Assembly (NCBI RefSeq): GCF_008710135.1
Contig: NZ_VYKK01000030.1
Coordinates: 104,854 to 168,853, forward strand
From: Paenibacillus spiritus
GTDB taxonomy: Bacteria; Bacillota; Bacilli; Paenibacillales; Paenibacillaceae
DNA length: 64,000 bases
Direction of reading: 5' to 3'
The notes below the pieces were generated by a model. It had not been told where the DNA came from. It did not search any database and was given only the letters and a program-made list of their open reading frames with translations. The position numbers were made by a program, and so were the translations under genes. Below, piece by piece: positions 61,201-64,000 of the stretch (its first letter is position 1; every line of letters starts with the position of its first letter).

Positions 61201-63741
61201 TTCATTCAGCGTCGTCTCGGTTACGACGCCGTTCTTCAGTTCAGCCGTTACCCAGTTGATGTCCGACGGCGTCTCTCCGTCCTTCACCCACTGGTAGCTG
61301 ACCCGGTCGACTCCGCTGAGATCGTCTTTGACCAGAGCGCTGATCTGGACTCCCGCCGTGTTGTCGCCGTACACATCGCCGCCTACGACAGCCGGACCCT
61401 GATTGTCCAGGCGCAGAACGCCGACATTGTGCGTCCAGTTGGAATCATCGTGTTTGAAGTCGTTCAATTCCCATACCGAGGTGTCGCCATACTGGCCTAC
61501 CGCAACCAGCGCCTTGTTCTTGGCGTAGACTTCCTTGTCAGCAGGAGAGCCTGTCGCTTCCGCCATCCAGGCGTTGTACTGCTCCTCATGGGTATCAATA
61601 TATCGGGTCATCTTCTCGTACTGCATCAGCTCGCGGGCCGAATCCCAGGTCATGTCGGCCGTCCAGGTGTGCAGATACCATTGGCCGCTGTTCTCGGGAA
61701 GATACGCTTCCGGAGGCGGCGCGATCAGATTCGTCTTGTTGTTCGCCACCGACAGCTTGACGTTCTCGAAGCCGGTCGTGTACAGGTCCTCGGAAGGCTG
61801 CTTGGCCGACAACGCATAGCGCTTCAAGGCGGCGTTGTGGTCTTCCTCATGCCCGGCGAACGGATCGGCCGGACTCTTGCTCCACCAGTAGTACACCAGG
61901 CCGACCGAAGGCGAAGCTTCGGCGGTCATGTTCGTCGGGCGGTAGATGCCCTTGCTCGGACGCTCCACGCCGCGCTGGGCAGGGTCCGGATCGAGCGAAG
62001 GCACGACAATACCGGGATCATTGGCGTCGATGATGATTTTGCCTTTCTGCCGGTACGTGTTGTTGTCGGCGCCGCCAAGCTCATAATGGTAGCCGATAAT
62101 CGGCTTCGTATTGTCGATCGACAGGTTCGCCCAGTCGATTTTGGAATTGACGAGCGTTTCATTTCCATCCGTATGCTTGCCGGCGTAGTTGGCCGGCTGG
62201 TTCAGCAGATTGCCCGCATAGTCGGAGACCACATTGGTATCCGAGTTGTTGCCCTTGCCGTCGTTGGTCAGCGCGATAACCTTCAGCAGCGGCGTCTCCA
62301 CCGCAGTGTCTGCGCCGATGGTGGCGCGGAAGACCAAGTTTTTCTTGCCCGCCCCTTTAAGGTAGTACGCCTTCATTCCATTGTTGAAGTAGAGGAAGGA
62401 TTGTCCTTCCACCAGGCTTCTGCTGATAATACTCTCTTCCGAGAGCTGAACGGTAAAATCAACAATGTCGCCTTTGTTGAGCGTAACGCCGGTCAGAATA
62501 TTCGGCTGGATGCCGTTCTTCCCGTCTTGATATTTGGGACGCACGGCGTCCACAATGACACGGAAGCCTTTCGTATTGTAATCGAACGGGTTCCCGGTTT
62601 TGCCGTCGCTCTCCTTGAGATAGCTCAGGCTCCCGCTTCCGGTCTTCACCGCCGACAGGTTCGGATGCAGCACGTTGCCGGCGCCGTCGGACAGGACCGC
62701 GTTCTCCATCTTCTCCTGCAGCGTCTGCTCCATCGGCGTGTTGCCTGGCGTAGTTCCTGTGATGCGCGGCTCCAGCGGCAGATTGCCGCTGTTATGATAG
62801 CGGACACCCGTGTACTGGAAGGCCAGATTGCTCTGATACGATTCCAGATTGGAAGTGCCGTACGTAATATTCTGCATGTACTGGGTCTGCCCGGCCGCCG
62901 GAAGCCCGCTTCCCTCGGGATTCGTAAACAGCGGATGCTTCAGGAAGAATTCGCTGTTCGACGCATTCAGATAATGAGGCCGGACCGGCTCGCTGAAGTT
63001 GTAAGCCAACGTTATATTTTCATTCTCCTTGACGTACAGCTCCTTCTGGCCAAGGGTCGTATTGTCCCGCTGGTTCCCGTTGCCGGTGAAGGTATAGCTG
63101 TCGATCACGGGACGCTGCATATCCTGGAACTTCAGGTAGAAGCCGCGGATACCGGCGCCTTCACCGCTGTCCGCTCCATCTCCGTGGATGGAGAAGGTAA
63201 GTACGGAGTTCGGCGTGAACTTCGCCGTAACACTTTTGTTATAGACCTGGCTGTCGCCCGTCTTGTAGTACATAATTTCCTGTCCATCAAGCTCCATTCT
63301 GATCCAGGAATGAATCGTATCCTTCAGAAACTTGGAGTGGCGTCGAAGCACGGCGAAACCGGCAACCATTTCAGCCTCTCCACCGAGCGCCATTTCGCGC
63401 AGAATCGGGTTATCAGCCACTCTTATCTGGAAGGAAACCGTGGCCGGGCTGTCCCAGCCGCCGGTACCGGCAAAAACATCTCCGCCTGCCCAGTCGATTG
63501 TCGAGTTCGAGGCTGTCTGGGTCTGAACAAAACCGGGTACTTGATTGTTATAAAAATTCATGAACGCATTGTCAGCTTTATAACTCAAATTGCCGACATG
63601 CGCTCCCGTGCTGAACATGACTTCCAAATCTTCCGCAGCCGCTTTTGCGGTGCCGTTCCAGGATTCCGGAATCAATGAAAACAGTAGACAGACGATCAGA
63701 CTGACTGCCGTCAACCGTGTAGCGTACTTCTTATTCCGCAA
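58237..63741 (-). CDS. giant secreted protein with Ser/Pro repeat stalk, no SLH
   Basis: 1834 aa. Signal peptide of about 35 residues (ATRLTAVSLIVCLLFSLIPE, cut after AKA). Residues 40-930 are beta-rich with VRPHYLNASNSEFFL-like segments and repeated 'bacterial Ig-like' phrases (DNTKPIIGYHYELGG, SADKAGNESVQRVEAP). A flexible NASA(A/T)PAPSGSADP stalk (about 945-1029) divides it from a second half with OmpL47/Ig-like repeats (QDEFGNTAVVKETVGN) and a DUF5011-like module (VTDNVSARDKIKVTVTGLDI, about 1650-1720). No SLH, LPxTG or lipobox. TTG 63741 with GGGGG about 10 nt upstream. First gene of the unit. Confidence 0.85.
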   Translation of the reverse strand: MRNKKYATRLTAVSLIVCLLFSLIPESWNGTAKAAAEDLEVMFSTGAHVGNLSYKADNAFMNFYNNQVPGFVQTQTASNSTIDWAGGDVFAGTGGWDSPATVSFQIRVADNPILREMALGGEAEMVAGFAVLRRHSKFLKDTIHSWIRMELDGQEIMYYKTGDSQVYNKSVTAKFTPNSVLTFSIHGDGADSGEGAGIRGFYLKFQDMQRPVIDSYTFTGNGNQRDNTTLGQKELYVKENENITLAYNFSEPVRPHYLNASNSEFFLKHPLFTNPEGSGLPAAGQTQYMQNITYGTSNLESYQSNLAFQYTGVRYHNSGNLPLEPRITGTTPGNTPMEQTLQEKMENAVLSDGAGNVLHPNLSAVKTGSGSLSYLKESDGKTGNPFDYNTKGFRVIVDAVRPKYQDGKNGIQPNILTGVTLNKGDIVDFTVQLSEESIISRSLVEGQSFLYFNNGMKAYYLKGAGKKNLVFRATIGADTAVETPLLKVIALTNDGKGNNSDTNVVSDYAGNLLNQPANYAGKHTDGNETLVNSKIDWANLSIDNTKPIIGYHYELGGADNNTYRQKGKIIIDANDPGIVVPSLDPDPAQRGVERPSKGIYRPTNMTAEASPSVGLVYYWWSKSPADPFAGHEEDHNAALKRYALSAKQPSEDLYTTGFENVKLSVANNKTNLIAPPPEAYLPENSGQWYLHTWTADMTWDSARELMQYEKMTRYIDTHEEQYNAWMAEATGSPADKEVYAKNKALVAVGQYGDTSVWELNDFKHDDSNWTHNVGVLRLDNQGPAVVGGDVYGDNTAGVQISALVKDDLSGVDRVSYQWVKDGETPSDINWVTAELKNGVVTETTLNEVYEYGKFWLYLKSADKAGNESVQRVEAPANVGSQSALPGQFETEADPKFVRSHDVDFKLTGFDPDYVGYVISASSIHPEETAFTALQSEPVPSPSATPTMTADPNASAAPAPSGSADPNASAAPAPSGSADPNASATPAPSGSADPNASAAPAPSGSADPNASATPAPSGSADPNASATPAPSEAPEKSYSYTIPADSAHSGVQYVHVLVKKDGESYFYAKAYYWDNEPSQITFSKNGVPYPLDVQDVTVSISERYSREPMTSKYQWVRVSDPATEVAPDAASAGWTALPAGGAVSIKGKDVLKPGETDSFRLYVWNTDGAGNSSIERTPELFKVTYTGDETTPPADTESKLIYLYGDEQDGYTAILKLNLDTESKAGYEYSVSPDNGESWTRWRSYTNFVSLEVPSNDPAQLQVMVKYRTPGGAMSEPFPIDSSNASFDEAPVYALASVNSNVMVRPDKGADIQIEVPAGLKVIPAAVNPSKPVRSGNTFNVKENGFYAFDIVDLNDSARTDTLYMVVKNVDGTPPVGWIDYKTTAWTNGNVTVKLNASEPVMVMNNGGSNVYTFTENGSFTFEFKDQAGNTATITAEVHNIRKGAPKVTVVRSYDGYKTVPDGKGGVYASGVSLEVQSADSPASPLFVTVGSNPQTLTKNGTVSFTVQDEFGNTAVVKETVGNLIAEGPSPDKIDYIFVDDNGQAVPDSKIVTIGGKKYAKGKMKVVISGTTAAGNPVFSGMAPAPDSASGTYSNQISDGSGQFVYTRSYESNGTTQAGLSDLLGHSTRVPLTIQGLDNAAPVLTLKQTAVGVVQNKENFKPETDLGGYTVTDNVSARDKIKVTVTGLDIKKLGRQTVTYTAEDQVGNKTVVTQEVLVVKNGGLLIFGNDAFISASSGETALFDTNTITFRISGYNLLKVGGKDLTNEWGTYDLYYQSGLYREGQMKAIATRITYDQMVKGEFKVTFPKAGWYTIIVRTQERDREFATFFIGSTK
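60656..60905. repeat. 42-bp tandem repeat coding the Ser/Pro stalk
   Basis: Six units, five complete, almost identical at DNA level, each 14 residues (NASA[A/T]PAPSGSADP). Only the A/T codon varies. Expected to change length by slippage or recombination. Confidence 0.88.
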
Positions 63742-63960
63742 TGTAAACGTTCCCCCAGTTCATTCAACGATGTGTTTAACTACAGGCCCTCTCCGGCCCG
63801 GCACTTCCGCGCCGCCCCCCCTCAATGATTTTCACATGTATTATCATCGGCGTAGAATTTGAATTATTTAGATCGTGAATTAATTTGCCGTAATTTTTTT
63901 TATCAAATTTTAATACTTGTTTAAGGCTGCGTCTGCACTCGTTCTCAGGGGGCGCAAAAA
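63742..63960. other. upstream region of the giant surface-protein unit
   Basis: 220 bp without a gene. The half nearer the gene is GC-rich (G7 run), the rest very AT-rich. A weak promoter candidate on the minus strand is TTGATA - 17 bp - TTAATT around 63870-63905. No riboswitch-like core was recognised. Confidence 0.4.
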
Positions 63961-64000
63961 AGGGGCTGTCTCAAAAGGGTCATAAAATGACCTGAGAGAC
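63961..64000. mobile_element. possible insertion-sequence terminus or terminator hairpin
   Basis: GGGGCTGTCTCAAAAGG resembles the ends of common Firmicute insertion sequences (IS1182-like). GGTCAT-AAA-ATGACC (63978-63992) and GTCTC/GAGAC form a nested hairpin cut by the window edge. No transposase gene is in view. Confidence 0.35.

Noticed and set aside
60508..63678. Arg/His-rich plus-strand frame of over 1000 codons opposite the first giant gene
   Set aside because: Low-complexity RRRRR-type composition mirrors the repeats on the other strand; no binding site or domain, while the minus frame has a signal peptide and Ig-like modules.
63840..63900. c-di-GMP-I riboswitch suggested by AATTCACGA on the minus strand
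   Set aside because: The GGCAAACC core and following conserved stem are missing.

Overview
The window looks like chromosome of a high-GC Firmicute, most probably Paenibacillus or a close relative. The grounds are purine-rich AGGAGG-type ribosome binding sites with frequent TTG and GTG starts, B. subtilis-like gene families (LipL, Xpt, YwaC-type alarmone synthetase, NatAB-like ABC exporter, CtaM-like DUF420, CsbD, KGG-repeat stress protein, HepS/HepT-like pair) and very large proteins ending in three S-layer homology (SLH) domains. No rRNA, tRNA, CRISPR array, phage or complete transposon was found. The right edge carries a hairpin that resembles an insertion-sequence terminus.

Layout. 1-10.7 kb: small housekeeping or regulatory units: a MarR-nitroreductase pair with a self-overlapping operator, lipoyl transferase LipL, a CHAD protein, a short-chain dehydrogenase divergent from an MFS transporter with a very clear promoter/operator, a TetR-MMPL exporter pair, and an MFS gene with a 1-base frameshift near its 3' end. 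10.7-15.6 kb: an AT-rich broken lipoprotein gene, then a five-gene GntR-regulated ABC operon with a strong promoter and palindrome. 15.8-26.5 kb: a KGG stress protein, a DUF420 protein, a serine hydrolase, an AT-rich remnant (ASCH-domain gene plus a decayed partner), a diacylglycerol-kinase-type lipid kinase, a DUF4062 gene coupled to a 67-aa gene, and a zinc-ribbon/TrmB/unknown/xpt operon divergent from a small alarmone synthetase. 26.6-36.3 kb: a SNF2 helicase with an unknown partner, a TspO-like membrane protein, RidA, an oxidoreductase-MFS pair, a histidine kinase, and CsbD.

36.3-41 kb: a long AT-rich leader with two GTGA-N6-TCAC palindromes precedes an FMN-binding lipoprotein, a 628-aa type II NADH dehydrogenase with an added C-terminal membrane domain, and a two-component polyprenyl diphosphate synthase pair. 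This gene content matches part of the Listeria flavin-based extracellular electron transfer locus (pplA, ndh2, dmkB). It suggests NADH oxidation through a dedicated quinone to an extracytoplasmic flavoprotein, switched by redox or oxygen.

41-63.7 kb: one 22.7-kb minus-strand unit of three giant secreted proteins (1834, about 2562 and about 2842 aa) followed by a secreted trypsin-like protease. Two of the giants share a repeat region, a poly-Gly hinge and three SLH domains; the first has no visible anchor. They look like parts of one cell-surface assembly and are the least explained part of the window.

Several intact-looking frames hide lesions: frameshifts in homopolymers at 9554-9557, 11037-11043 and 20206-20212, and an internal stop in the ASCH partner. 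These are either real decay or sequence errors.
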